Part shown: piece by piece, positions 36,614-45,922 of the stretch
How the letters are laid out: the number at the start of each line of letters is the position of its first letter
Position numbering within the stretch: position 1 is the stretch's first letter
Source: an uncultured Oxalobacteraceae bacterium
GTDB taxonomy: Bacteria; Pseudomonadota; Gammaproteobacteria; Burkholderiales; Burkholderiaceae_D
Assembly (NCBI GenBank): GCA_903914535.1
Contig: CAIWPG010000078.1
Coordinates: 1-61,895 of the forward strand
DNA: 61,895 nt
Direction of reading: 5' to 3'
Position numbers and translations under genes: made by a program
Notes under the pieces: generated by a model
Told to the model about the DNA's origin: nothing
Database searches by the model: none
Seen by the model: the letters and a program-made list of their open reading frames with translations, nothing else

Positions 36614-38065
36614 TCAGTTAACAAGCTTAGTTTGCCGGTGCTGTTCCTGCGACCAGCCTCCGCCTAATGCCTGGATCAGATCGACACTAGTACGTAACTG
36701 TTGTGTATGCAAATCCAGTGCATTGCGTTGTGCCGCTAAAGCAGCTGTCTGGGCTGTGACTACTTCCAGATAATTAACCGCACCCTCACGGTAACGATTT
36801 AATGCCAGCGTCAGGGTGAGTTCGGCCGATTTAACCGCCGCATCTTGTTCAAGCTCGCTTTCTCTGTTGTATTTCATTTTAGATAAATCGTCAGCAACCT
36901 GCTGAAACGCGCTCAGTACAATGGCGCGATAATCAGCTCCGGCAGCTTCCAGTACAGACTTTGCTCTGGCAAGTTCTGCATCGCGCTTTCCCCCGTCAAA
37001 TATATTGAAGATAGCAGAAGGTCCCAGTGTCCAGAAATTATTAGGTGCGCTGAGTAAACCTGCTTTTCCGGTATTTTGATCACCGAAGGCCGCATTAATG
37101 GAAAAATCAGGATAATACGCTGCGCGTGCCACGCCAATTTGTGCATTTGCTGCTGCTGCACGGCGTTCTGCTGCCGCAATATCAGGACGGCGTTGCAGTA
37201 GTGTTGATGGCAAACCAACAGGAATAAATGGCGCTGACAGGGCAGATTTACTTGCCGGTAGCGTGAAATTCATGGCTGGCTGACCAATCAGACTGGCAAT
37301 GGCATGTTCATATAATGCACGTTGTGAGGCAATGTCGGCTGCCTGTGCCCGTACAGTTCGCAATTGTGTTTCTGCACGTGCCACATCTAATCCGGATGCG
37401 ACGCCGCCTGCATGGCGATTTTGTGTCAGCGTCAATGCACGGGTATAGGCTTCTACGGCATTGTTGAGTATGCCGGCTTGTGCGTCGGTACCACGTAAAC
37501 GCAGGTAATTATCGGCTAAACTGGCATGCAGACTGAGCCGGATCGTTTCTACGTCAGCAGCATCTGCCTGTGCATTTGCCTGACTGGCAGCAACCAGGTT
37601 ACGTACGCGTCCCCATATATCCAGTGTGTAACTGGCGCTGAGACCTACTGTATTGGCATCGTACACATTGGGCTGATTAGAACCCCGTAGCGGACGATTA
37701 TCGGATTGCCGGTTATTAGTCAGTGCGGCACCGGCATCTGCGGTGGGCGTGAGTCCCGCCTGCATCTGGCTGACATAGGCATTAGCCTGATCGTAACGTG
37801 CTAAAGCAGCAGCAATACCCGGATTGGCCTGATCCAGGCCGGATTCAAGTTGATCCAGTACCGGGTCGCCGTAGATCTGCCACCAATTTCCGCGCGGCTG
37901 ATCGTCCAGAGGTTTTGCTTCTTTCCATAACTTATCTTGCCATGCATCGGTGCGGATAGTAACGAGGGGCGGGTGGTATACCGGTGCCAGTGAACAGCCG
38001 CTCAGCAGTACCGTTCCCATAATAATACCCAGCGTGACAGCTGTTTTTCCAGGCCCGGAGATCAT
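36614..38065 (-). CDS. Outer-membrane efflux lipoprotein (NodT/OprM family)
   Basis: A 483-residue TolC-like channel subunit. The lipoprotein signal ends in LLSGCSLAP, giving a lipid-modified cysteine. Two OEP repeats are present, with family phrases NWWQIYGDPVLDQL, YTLDIWGRVRNLV, LPSTLLQRRPDIAAAERR and YREGAVNYLEVVTAQ. It overlaps the adaptor gene by 4 nt (ATGA), completing an RND-adaptor-channel operon. Confidence 0.94.
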   Translation of the reverse strand: MISGPGKTAVTLGIIMGTVLLSGCSLAPVYHPPLVTIRTDAWQDKLWKEAKPLDDQPRGNWWQIYGDPVLDQLESGLDQANPGIAAALARYDQANAYVSQMQAGLTPTADAGAALTNNRQSDNRPLRGSNQPNVYDANTVGLSASYTLDIWGRVRNLVAASQANAQADAADVETIRLSLHASLADNYLRLRGTDAQAGILNNAVEAYTRALTLTQNRHAGGVASGLDVARAETQLRTVRAQAADIASQRALYEHAIASLIGQPAMNFTLPASKSALSAPFIPVGLPSTLLQRRPDIAAAERRAAAANAQIGVARAAYYPDFSINAAFGDQNTGKAGLLSAPNNFWTLGPSAIFNIFDGGKRDAELARAKSVLEAAGADYRAIVLSAFQQVADDLSKMKYNRESELEQDAAVKSAELTLTLALNRYREGAVNYLEVVTAQTAALAAQRNALDLHTQQLRTSVDLIQALGGGWSQEQHRQTKLVN

Positions 38066-39264
38066 TTGTTATTCCCTCCTGTTTGATTTCCTGATGATTT
38101 TTCTGATGCAGCAGTCGGTTTTACTTTGTCACCATTTTCCAGTGAGTCGGCCGGATTATCAATAATACGATCCGTGATGCTTAAACCCGACGCGATCTCA
38201 ACCATAGAGCCAAGATCACGACTGATCTGTATGGTTTTGTAGTTAACGTGATTATCCGGTGTGAGTGTGGCGACGGTCAGGCCCTCTTTACGGAACGCCA
38301 GGGCGCTGGCTGGTATCTGAACGGCATTGACATCGTGTGGCAAATCGAAACGGACATTGCCATACTCGCCCGGCATTAATGTGCCGCTGGTATTGTCGAC
38401 ATCCAGTTCAATTAATACTGTGCCGGAATTTTCGCTGATTGCACGGGCATTGTCGGTTAGCAGTGCGTTAAATGTTTTCCCCGGAAACTCAGGAACACTC
38501 AGTTGTGCATTCATCCCGATCCGGATTTGATTAGTGTAGCTTTGCGGGACGTTTACATACAGTCGCAGTTTATGTACATCGGCAATGGTAAATAATTCAT
38601 GCCCGGCATCATGCCCGGCATTAATCAGTGCACCGATATCCGTTTTTCTGGCAGTGACTACGCCATCAAAAGGAGCGGTGATACGTTTGAAGGATTCCAG
38701 TGCCTTTAGTCTGTCCACATCGGCACGTGCCGCTGAAACAAGTGCTTTTTTTGCTTCGTAATCACCGCTTTTTTCATCGGCTTCCTGTTGTGACACAGAG
38801 TCGCTGGACAGTAAATGCTGCCAGCGTTTGCTGGTGATTTCTGTTAATCGTTCATTGGCCAGCGCGGTTTCCAGATTGGCCTGAGATTGCTTCAATTGCT
38901 GATCCAGTTCAGGCGTTTCTATATCGGCCAGCAGCTGACCGGATTTGACTGGTGCGCCAATGTCGACCGACCAGTGATTGAGATAGCCGCTTACCCGCGC
39001 ATAGACCGATGCTGAGTAATAAGCCTGTAAGGTGCCTGGCAAAAGCAATACTTGTGCATCCGGCCGGTTGATCGGGTGTAGTGCATTTACCGTCGGGATC
39101 GATTGCGTATCAGCCAGATTAACCAGTGTAGTATGTTCCTGAGCGCGACTACTTATGCCCCAGATGACAACGCTGATCGCAATAGCTAAAGCGCTCCATG
39201 CTACCCATTTGGTATTCCCCGGTAATTTTTTATGTAATGGTGTCTGTATGTCGTTAGAACTCAC
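38062..39264 (-). CDS. RND efflux periplasmic adaptor subunit
   Basis: A membrane-fusion protein of about 400 residues linking the RND pump to the outer-membrane channel. It has an N-terminal membrane anchor (WVAWSALAIAISVVIWG), a lipoyl half-motif SVYARVSGYLNHWSVDIGAPVKSGQLLADIE, a coiled-coil hairpin with ETALANERLTEI, and a beta-barrel with ITAPFDGVVTARKTDIG. GTG at 39264 was chosen because GGAG lies 6 nt upstream; ATG at 39276 is the alternative, and a longer frame to 39414 is unlikely. It overlaps the end of the pump gene. Confidence 0.9.
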   Translation of the reverse strand: MSSNDIQTPLHKKLPGNTKWVAWSALAIAISVVIWGISSRAQEHTTLVNLADTQSIPTVNALHPINRPDAQVLLLPGTLQAYYSASVYARVSGYLNHWSVDIGAPVKSGQLLADIETPELDQQLKQSQANLETALANERLTEITSKRWQHLLSSDSVSQQEADEKSGDYEAKKALVSAARADVDRLKALESFKRITAPFDGVVTARKTDIGALINAGHDAGHELFTIADVHKLRLYVNVPQSYTNQIRIGMNAQLSVPEFPGKTFNALLTDNARAISENSGTVLIELDVDNTSGTLMPGEYGNVRFDLPHDVNAVQIPASALAFRKEGLTVATLTPDNHVNYKTIQISRDLGSMVEIASGLSITDRIIDNPADSLENGDKVKPTAASEKSSGNQTGGNNK

Positions 39265-42200
39265 GAGTATCTCCATCAGGTGAAACAGCTTGATAGTGTC
39301 TGTGTACGATGCTGAATACGACAGGCACGAAAAATAAGGTAGCGATTGTGGCAGCGAGTAATCCGCCGATGACAGCGCGACCGAGAGGGGCATTTTGTTC
39401 GCCGCCCTCCCCAAGTCCGAGCGCCATCGGCGCCATACCGATAATCATTGCCAGCGCAGTCATCAGGACTGGCCGGAAGCGGGTGAAGCCGGCTTCTAAT
39501 GCTGCTTTGACTGAGTTTCCGGTGTGGTGCAGCCGTTCCCGGGCAAAGCTGATGACCAGAATACTATTGGCTGTAGCAACGCCCATACACATAATAGCGC
39601 CGGTCAGTGCCGGTACCGATAAGGTGGTATGTGTGGCAAACAGCATCCATACAATACCGGCCAGTGCAGCAGGCAGGGCGGTGATAATCACAAACGGATC
39701 GCTCCATGACTGAAAGTTAACCACGATCAGCAGGTAGATCAGTACTACCGCCGCCAACAGGCCAAACAGCAATCCGCTGAATGCGGTATTCATCGTTTGC
39801 ACCTGTCCGCGCAATGAAATAATGGCGCCTTTGGGACGACTGGCTTCATTTGCTTTAAGAATGTGTTCAATATCGGTAGCCAGTCCGCCCAGATCCCGGT
39901 GTTGTGGCGTCGCAAAAATATCAATCACTGGCTGTACGGCGTAGTGCGAGACCACAGCCGGCGTAGTGCTGCGGGTAATACTGGCTAAGCCTCCCAATAT
40001 TTGTAAACCCTTGGCACCGTCACCGGCAATCGGGATGTTTTCAAGATCCGACAGGGATTGAATACGGTATTCCGGAGTTTGTGCCACGATAGGATAAGAC
40101 ACGCCATTACGTTTGTTTAACCAGAATGCCGGAGCGACCTGACCACTGCCTGCCATGGTGACGACCAGACTATTCGTGACATCGCGTTCGGTAATCCCAA
40201 GTTGTTTGGCCCGGTTACGATCAACTTCCACGCGCAGTTGCGGGTAATTATTGGCCTGTTGAATTCGTGCATCAGCAATCCCCGGAACTTTGTTTATTTC
40301 ACGCAGTAATTTTTGCGCATAAATCATATTTTGTTCGCCATTGGGGCCCATTACCTGGATATCAATAGGTGCCGGAGAGCCAAAGTTCAGAATCTGACTG
40401 ATAATGTCTGCCGGTAAAAAAGAAAATGTCGTACCCGGAAATTGGCGTACCAATGTCTGGCGTAATTGCGATACATACTTATCGGTAGGGTGGTGGCCTT
40501 CATTGAGCGTAATGAGAATATCGCCGTCTTGTGGTCCTATGGTACCGGTATTGTTATAGACCTGATTGATACCGCTGACGGTGAGTCCCATGTTATCTAC
40601 TATACTGCCCAGTTCCTCTTTTGGTATGGTGCTACGAATCTGGTGTTCCACCTGATCAAACAATTTGGCAGTTTCTTCAATACGTGTTCCTATCTGTGCC
40701 CGTACATGCATTTTGATTTGGCCGGAATCCACTGCCGGAAAGAAATCTCTGCCTAAATACGGAACCAGTGCAAAAGACAGCATAATGATAGTCAGAAAAC
40801 CGATAATAAATGTAGGCCGGTTTTGCATGGCGAGTACCAGGAATGAATAATATACATTACGGATACGTAAAAAAATACGTTCAAAAGTTTGCTGAAATCG
40901 TACCAGCCGATTGTGGGAGTGGGACGGAGAATGGTGTTCCGGCTGCGCCATCTGAAGGAGTTCGCCAGACGGATGTCCGTCAATGCTATGTGTGCGCAAC
41001 AGGTAGAGTGACATCGTTGGCACCAGTGTCCGTGACAGAAAAAAGGAGGCAATCATGGCAAAGATAACGGCTTCTGCCATAGGGACAAATAAATAATGCG
41101 CGACACCATTTAAGAAAAACATCGGAATAAATACGATGCAAATACAGAGTAGCGAGACAAAAGCCGGACCGACAATCTGATGTGCGCCATCCATGATGGC
41201 AGCGTGCACCGTTTTTCCCTGTTCAAGATGCCAGTTAATATTTTCAATCGTTACTGTTGCATCATCCACCAGAATACCGACAGCCAGAGCCAGACCGCCC
41301 AAGGTCATGATATTCAGTGTCTCTCCTGCTATATATAATCCGACGATGGACGATAAAATAGCCAGCGGTATTGAGGCGGTAATAATCAGGGTGGAGCGCC
41401 AACTGCCCAAAAACAGCAATATCATCAGACTGGTTAACAAGGCAGCGATAATGGCTTCACGTGCGACACCACTGACTGCCGATTTTACAAAGACGGATTG
41501 ATCGCCGATGACGGCCATGTGTATGGATTTTGGCAGTGTTTCAGAAATAATCGGCAGTATTTTTTTAATATTACTTACGATATCGAGTGTTGATGCGGCA
41601 CCACTTTTTAAAATGGTCATCAACACAGCACGATTACCGTCTACCCGTACAATATTAGTTTGGGGCGGATTTCCGTCACGAACTGTCGCTATGTCGCGCA
41701 TGGTAATGATGGTGCCATCGACTGCTTTAATCGGCAGATCATTCAATTTTTCAAATGCATCGGGGCTGTTATTTAATTTGACGCTATATTCAAAACGCCC
41801 AATTTTTTGTGTGCCGACCGGAATAATTTGATTTTGTGCTGCCAGGGCATTTTCAACATCTTCTGCTGACAGATGTTTGGCTTGTAAGGCTTGCTGGTTG
41901 ATATCAATTTGAATTTGTCGTACTTTACCGCCGTAAGGGGATGGAATCGCTGTGCCTGGTACAGTCGCAAGTTGGGGGCGTATGAAGTTCTGGCCAAAAT
42001 CAAATAATTTTTGCTCCGTTTCCTGCATGCTGGAAAGGGCTAACTGAATAATCGGTACAGTCGATGCGTTGTAATTTAAGATCAGAGGCGGCGTGATCCC
42101 GGGAGGCATTTGCTTGAGCACGGTTTGTGAGATGGATGTCACTTGTGCGGTAGCGGTACGAATATCGACATTAGGTTGAAAGAAAATTTTAACAATGCCA

Positions 42201-42469
42201 TAACCGGCCAGCGATTGTGATTCAATGTGATCAATATCGTTGACGGTAGAACTTAGCTGTCTTTCGTAATAATAAACCACCCGCCCGGACATATCTTCCG
42301 GAGAGAGCCCTGAGTAGCTCCATACGGCGCTAATAACAGGAATTTTGATGTCAGGAAAAATATCTGTTGGCGAACGTAGTGCTGCCAGTGGGCCAAAAAT
42401 CAGGATAAGCAGGGCTAACACAATAAATGTGTAGGGGCGTTTCAGTGCAATTCGAACAAGCAAAAGCAT
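39254..42469 (-). CDS. RND efflux pump permease
   Basis: A 1071-residue inner-membrane transporter of the AcrB/CusA superfamily, proton-driven. It starts with TM1 (RPYTFIVLALLILIFGPLAAL) and PTDIFPDIKIPVISAVW. The TM4 proton-relay motif reads GILVDDATVTIENI, and the second half repeats the fold (ATANSILVISFARER and GEGGEQNAPLGRAVIGG). Sequence signs of metal-specific CusA-type pumps (methionine pairs) were not noticed, so a drug- or organic-compound exporter is more likely. First gene of the pump-adaptor-channel operon, with two-component genes behind. Confidence 0.94.
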   Translation of the reverse strand: MLLLVRIALKRPYTFIVLALLILIFGPLAALRSPTDIFPDIKIPVISAVWSYSGLSPEDMSGRVVYYYERQLSSTVNDIDHIESQSLAGYGIVKIFFQPNVDIRTATAQVTSISQTVLKQMPPGITPPLILNYNASTVPIIQLALSSMQETEQKLFDFGQNFIRPQLATVPGTAIPSPYGGKVRQIQIDINQQALQAKHLSAEDVENALAAQNQIIPVGTQKIGRFEYSVKLNNSPDAFEKLNDLPIKAVDGTIITMRDIATVRDGNPPQTNIVRVDGNRAVLMTILKSGAASTLDIVSNIKKILPIISETLPKSIHMAVIGDQSVFVKSAVSGVAREAIIAALLTSLMILLFLGSWRSTLIITASIPLAILSSIVGLYIAGETLNIMTLGGLALAVGILVDDATVTIENINWHLEQGKTVHAAIMDGAHQIVGPAFVSLLCICIVFIPMFFLNGVAHYLFVPMAEAVIFAMIASFFLSRTLVPTMSLYLLRTHSIDGHPSGELLQMAQPEHHSPSHSHNRLVRFQQTFERIFLRIRNVYYSFLVLAMQNRPTFIIGFLTIIMLSFALVPYLGRDFFPAVDSGQIKMHVRAQIGTRIEETAKLFDQVEHQIRSTIPKEELGSIVDNMGLTVSGINQVYNNTGTIGPQDGDILITLNEGHHPTDKYVSQLRQTLVRQFPGTTFSFLPADIISQILNFGSPAPIDIQVMGPNGEQNMIYAQKLLREINKVPGIADARIQQANNYPQLRVEVDRNRAKQLGITERDVTNSLVVTMAGSGQVAPAFWLNKRNGVSYPIVAQTPEYRIQSLSDLENIPIAGDGAKGLQILGGLASITRSTTPAVVSHYAVQPVIDIFATPQHRDLGGLATDIEHILKANEASRPKGAIISLRGQVQTMNTAFSGLLFGLLAAVVLIYLLIVVNFQSWSDPFVIITALPAALAGIVWMLFATHTTLSVPALTGAIMCMGVATANSILVISFARERLHHTGNSVKAALEAGFTRFRPVLMTALAMIIGMAPMALGLGEGGEQNAPLGRAVIGGLLAATIATLFFVPVVFSIVHRHYQAVSPDGDTREF

Positions 42470-42708
42470 TCGTGTACTCCGTCACAAAGAATCGGAATGA
42501 CGGGCAGTGATCAATGTCTGCCTGCTTCGTCAATCGATGTTAATGTCGCCAGATTTTCAGCGTTATGCCGGAGTATAAGGGGAGTGCAGGATTGTTTACA
42601 TTAAACATTATTCATGTTTAAAGCGAGGGCTAAGCGCAGATCAGTGAAAATGATCAGGTGGGGAAAAACAGACGGGAGGGACAGAACAGATGGGTGAATC
42701 AGATGAGT

Positions 42709-42811
42709 CGTAGGCTGGGACGACAGTCCCGGCATGCAATTTTCAGCTATATTGCCGGGATATTATCTCAGCCTACGATTTACATCTGTGCCGGGACTGT
42801 CGTCCCAGCCT
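42709..42811. repeat. Dispersed palindromic repeat, copy 2 (double)
   Basis: A 22-bp unit at 42712-42733, beginning AGGCTGGGACGACAG, is repeated as a perfect inverted copy at 42790-42811. Each carries a GGGAC-GACA-GTCCC hairpin. Between them are CCGGCATGCAATTTT and GCCTACG sequences shared with the copies at 34261 and 58878. Lies between the porin gene end and the start of the RND operon. Confidence 0.8.
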
Positions 42812-42844
42812 GCGCATGCAGTCTACGCATGCAGCCTGGTATTA

Positions 42845-43948
42845 TCAGAATGAATGACGAATACCGAAGTCAATCGCTTTAGTACCGTAAGCAGCAGTGG
42901 TGTTGCCAACAGTGCTTGCATTACCGATTTGGCTTGTTCCGCCGTTGGTGTTACGCAAGAAAGCCAGGGATGAATACAAACCTGTGCGTTTCGACAATGC
43001 GTAGGTATAACCTACTGCGTATTGGTCTGCATCTTGGTTCAACGCAGTTTTGTCGTTTTTCCGGATGTAGGAAGCTAACACTTCGCTGGCGCCAAATGGA
43101 ATACGTGCACCCAGGATCAGGTTGGTCGAATCAACGTTGGTGCCGCCGACAATATCAGAACCTTTATTGATTGCATAACCCAAACTTGTTTTAACAGGCA
43201 GGCCGAACTGAGCCAGATTCAATGTGCCGCCGAACAATGTTGTTTTGTAAGTGTTGCTGTCATCGATAGCTTTAACGCCATCGTAGGAAATCAACAATGC
43301 CAGTGGGCCATTAGCGTAGTTGGCAGTAGCGCCAACTTCACGACCGGCTGAATTATTGCCAGCTACACCGCCAAAACCGTAGTTAACTTCACCGGAAAAT
43401 CCACTTACGTTTTGTGATGCATAACGCAGGGAGTTGTTTTGCCATGCGCTGCCGTTAGTCATTGTTTGTACGTTGTCTACTGTGACAATATTGCCGCCGC
43501 CAGCATTCATCAGGTTGGTTGACGCACCGGCGAAACCAGTTTCAAACGGATCAATAACGTTCAGTGCATTGTACAGAGGAGTAGCCTGACGACCTGCTGT
43601 TACTGTACCAAAATCACCTGACAAACCAACCCAGGATGCACGGCCAAATAAAGCGCCTTGCTGGCTTGTGCCGTCGGCTGCTGAGAAACCAGCTTCCAAT
43701 TGGAAAATGGCTTTTAAATTGTTACCTAAATCTTCAGAACCCTTGAAGCCTAAACGTGAACCACTTGCAATGCCGCTGTCCAGGGATACTTTGTTGCCAA
43801 CTACTGGTGTGTTATTAGCTACAGCATTATTGTTACCAGCGTAGGTTACGCCTGCATCGATCAGACCATAAACAGTGACGGAAGACTGAGCTGAAGCGAT
43901 ACCAGCAAAAGAACTTAAAATGGCTAAGGCGAGTAGTGATTTTTTCAT
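42845..43948 (-). CDS. Gram-negative porin (Porin_4 family), third copy
   Basis: A 367-residue outer-membrane porin. The signal peptide MKKSLLALAILSSFAGIASA is cut before QSSVTVYGLIDAG, which fixes the start at 43948 rather than 43996; GGAG lies 9 nt upstream. Family phrases are SRLGFKGSEDLGNNLKAIFQ and VTAGRQATPLYNAL, and the chain ends FGIRHSF. It is the most conventional of the three porins here. Confidence 0.94.
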   Translation of the reverse strand: MKKSLLALAILSSFAGIASAQSSVTVYGLIDAGVTYAGNNNAVANNTPVVGNKVSLDSGIASGSRLGFKGSEDLGNNLKAIFQLEAGFSAADGTSQQGALFGRASWVGLSGDFGTVTAGRQATPLYNALNVIDPFETGFAGASTNLMNAGGGNIVTVDNVQTMTNGSAWQNNSLRYASQNVSGFSGEVNYGFGGVAGNNSAGREVGATANYANGPLALLISYDGVKAIDDSNTYKTTLFGGTLNLAQFGLPVKTSLGYAINKGSDIVGGTNVDSTNLILGARIPFGASEVLASYIRKNDKTALNQDADQYAVGYTYALSKRTGLYSSLAFLRNTNGGTSQIGNASTVGNTTAAYGTKAIDFGIRHSF

Positions 43949-44189
43949 CGGGTATTTCTCCAAAAGTTGACTTGCTATAATTACTGCCGTCAGCAAAGCG
44001 ACTATTATTACTGCATTAACAGGCGCATTTCTTTACTGACAGTTGCTAAATCTGATTAGATTAAAAGCAGGGCTCCATTTCAACAAAAAACGGAATTCAG
44101 GGCAAAGGAAATGTCATTTTCAAGCTGAAATAACGGCAAAATTGTCGCTATTGCGCAACAGCAAATTACAAAAAAAGGTGGGTGATACA

Positions 44190-44819
44190 TTGTGTAACAA
44201 AATAGACTTGTTAGTAACAAATTTCGATAAAATGTTACGTGTTGTCGTTGGCGCAATACCAGCAACTCGCGATAATCCCGGCAGGAACCTGAATGATAGT
44301 GCAATGTTGTCAGAAGATAGGCAACATAGTGCTGGCCTGATGCGGGTGAATCATGTCGGTGAAATATGCGCTCAGGCGCTGTACCAGTCGCAGGGATTCT
44401 TCTCCCGCAGTGCAGCATTGCAGCAGCAATTTGCTGAAGCAGGACGTGAAGAGGAAGATCATTTAGCCTGGACATCACAACGGGTTAAGGAGCTTGATTC
44501 ACACCTGAGTATATTCAATCCGCTTTGGTATGCCGGTGCATTTGTGTGTGGTGTAGTTGCTGCCAAAGTCGGCGATGCAGCCAGTCTTGGTTTTGTGGTT
44601 GAAACCGAACGTCAGGTAGAGGCGCACCTAAATAGTCACCTGGCAAGTTTGCCGGTAGCTGATGCAAAATCGCGTGCGATTGTAGTGCAGATGCGTGATG
44701 ATGAAATTGCACATGGCGCTGCTGCGCAGGCATTGGGTGCTGCCGAGTTACCGGAGGCAGTTAAAAAACTGATGAAGGGTATGGCAAAGGTGATGACGAC
44801 GGTAGCTTACCATATGTAG
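44190..44819 (+). CDS. coq7: 2-nonaprenyl-3-methyl-6-methoxy-1,4-benzoquinol hydroxylase (Coq7)
   Basis: A ~209-residue di-iron hydroxylase of ubiquinone synthesis. Iron-ligand motifs are seen in GLMRVNHVGEICAQALYQ, REEEDHLAWT and VQMRDDEIAHG. The frame is open from an ATG at 44043, but that would add 49 residues unlike the family. The TTG at 44190 follows GGTGGG at about 8 nt and yields the usual LVTNFDKMLR start; ATG at 44232 is a shorter alternative. Confidence 0.88.
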   Translation: MCNKIDLLVTNFDKMLRVVVGAIPATRDNPGRNLNDSAMLSEDRQHSAGLMRVNHVGEICAQALYQSQGFFSRSAALQQQFAEAGREEEDHLAWTSQRVKELDSHLSIFNPLWYAGAFVCGVVAAKVGDAASLGFVVETERQVEAHLNSHLASLPVADAKSRAIVVQMRDDEIAHGAAAQALGAAELPEAVKKLMKGMAKVMTTVAYHM

Positions 44820-44912
44820 ATTTACTGCCAGGAGTAGTGGCCTTAATTAACTAAGACCGTTACGCAGGTTGGATCAGGATGTAATCCAACCTGCGAAAGG
44901 GGCAGCCTGTCA

Positions 44913-45707
44913 TCAGTGATGATGGTGTCCTGTTAAAAATAATACCAGCATTACACCTAAGCCAATCAAAATGATTTGCGGAATGGTTTCTCGTAAGGTG
45001 GCGCGCCGTTGCATCTGAGGCATGAGGTCACTTACTGCTATATAGATAAATCCTGATGAGGCAATTACCAGTACATAGGGAATCAGGTTGCTGGCATTTT
45101 CCAGTGTGTAATATCCTAAAATACCTCCCACAACAGCCATCATGCTTGAAATCATATTGTAAACATAGGCGCGGGTGCGGGTGAATCCTGCATTCAGTAA
45201 GACGATAAAATCACCAATTTCTTGTGGTATTTCATGAGCGATAATCGCTAAGCCGGTTACGATACCCAATTGTGGATTTGCCAGAAATGCCGCAGCGATT
45301 AAAATGCCATCGGTGAAATTATGCATGCCATCACCAACCAGAATCATCCAGCCGGATTTGCCTGCTTCGTGTGCGTCATGACCGTGATGGTGGTGGTGTC
45401 CGTCACCTTCATGGTGATGAGAGTGTCGTAAAATTGCGAATTTTTCGAGCAGAAAAAACGCAAGCAAGCCTCCAAGCAGCAGCGCAAACAAGTTATGGGA
45501 ATCGGCTCCGGATTCAAATGCTTCCGGTAAGGCGTGTAAAAATGAGGTCGATAACATAATGCCTACCGATAAACTCACCAGGCGTTCGACTACTTTGGAT
45601 AGAATCGAAAAAGAAAAAATGGCAGCGGCGGTGAGGCTGATTACGCCGGCAATCGCGGTCGTAAATAAAATGGAAAGTAAAGTGGAGTGAATTTGGAGCC
45701 TCATCAT
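44913..45707 (-). CDS. ZIP family metal transporter
   Basis: A 264-residue inner-membrane transporter for divalent metals, probably zinc, with about eight hydrophobic segments. A histidine-rich cytoplasmic loop (HHHEGDGHHHHHGHDAHE, about 96-113) and a C-terminal HHHH mark metal binding. The ZIP core motifs are in HNFTDGILIAAAF and AHEIPQEIGDFIVLLNAGF. No metal-responsive regulator gene adjoins it; the next gene is oxyR in the same direction, 215 nt upstream, with nothing recognisable in that gap. Confidence 0.92.
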   Translation of the reverse strand: MMRLQIHSTLLSILFTTAIAGVISLTAAAIFSFSILSKVVERLVSLSVGIMLSTSFLHALPEAFESGADSHNLFALLLGGLLAFFLLEKFAILRHSHHHEGDGHHHHHGHDAHEAGKSGWMILVGDGMHNFTDGILIAAAFLANPQLGIVTGLAIIAHEIPQEIGDFIVLLNAGFTRTRAYVYNMISSMMAVVGGILGYYTLENASNLIPYVLVIASSGFIYIAVSDLMPQMQRRATLRETIPQIILIGLGVMLVLFLTGHHHH

Positions 45708-45922
45708 GAGGAAGTAAGCAGAGGGTCGATTAAAACACAGAGCGACTGGCTGCGCAACTACGTACTGCGCTAACCAGGTCTGATTGGAAACGGATGCTGC
45801 TATCAGGCCATTTACTACGTTATTTCCGGGTGATTTATGCGGAGAGATCCGGTATCACGCTTCAGTAAAACACGACCAGCCGGCCGTGAGCTGCATCAGT
45901 CAGGCTGATTTCCGCCTGTGCG

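Noticed and set aside
39276-39414. Longer N terminus for the RND adaptor
   Set aside because: It would read 46 extra residues within the end of the pump gene and lacks a ribosome site, while GTG 39264 has GGAG upstream and gives a normal membrane anchor.
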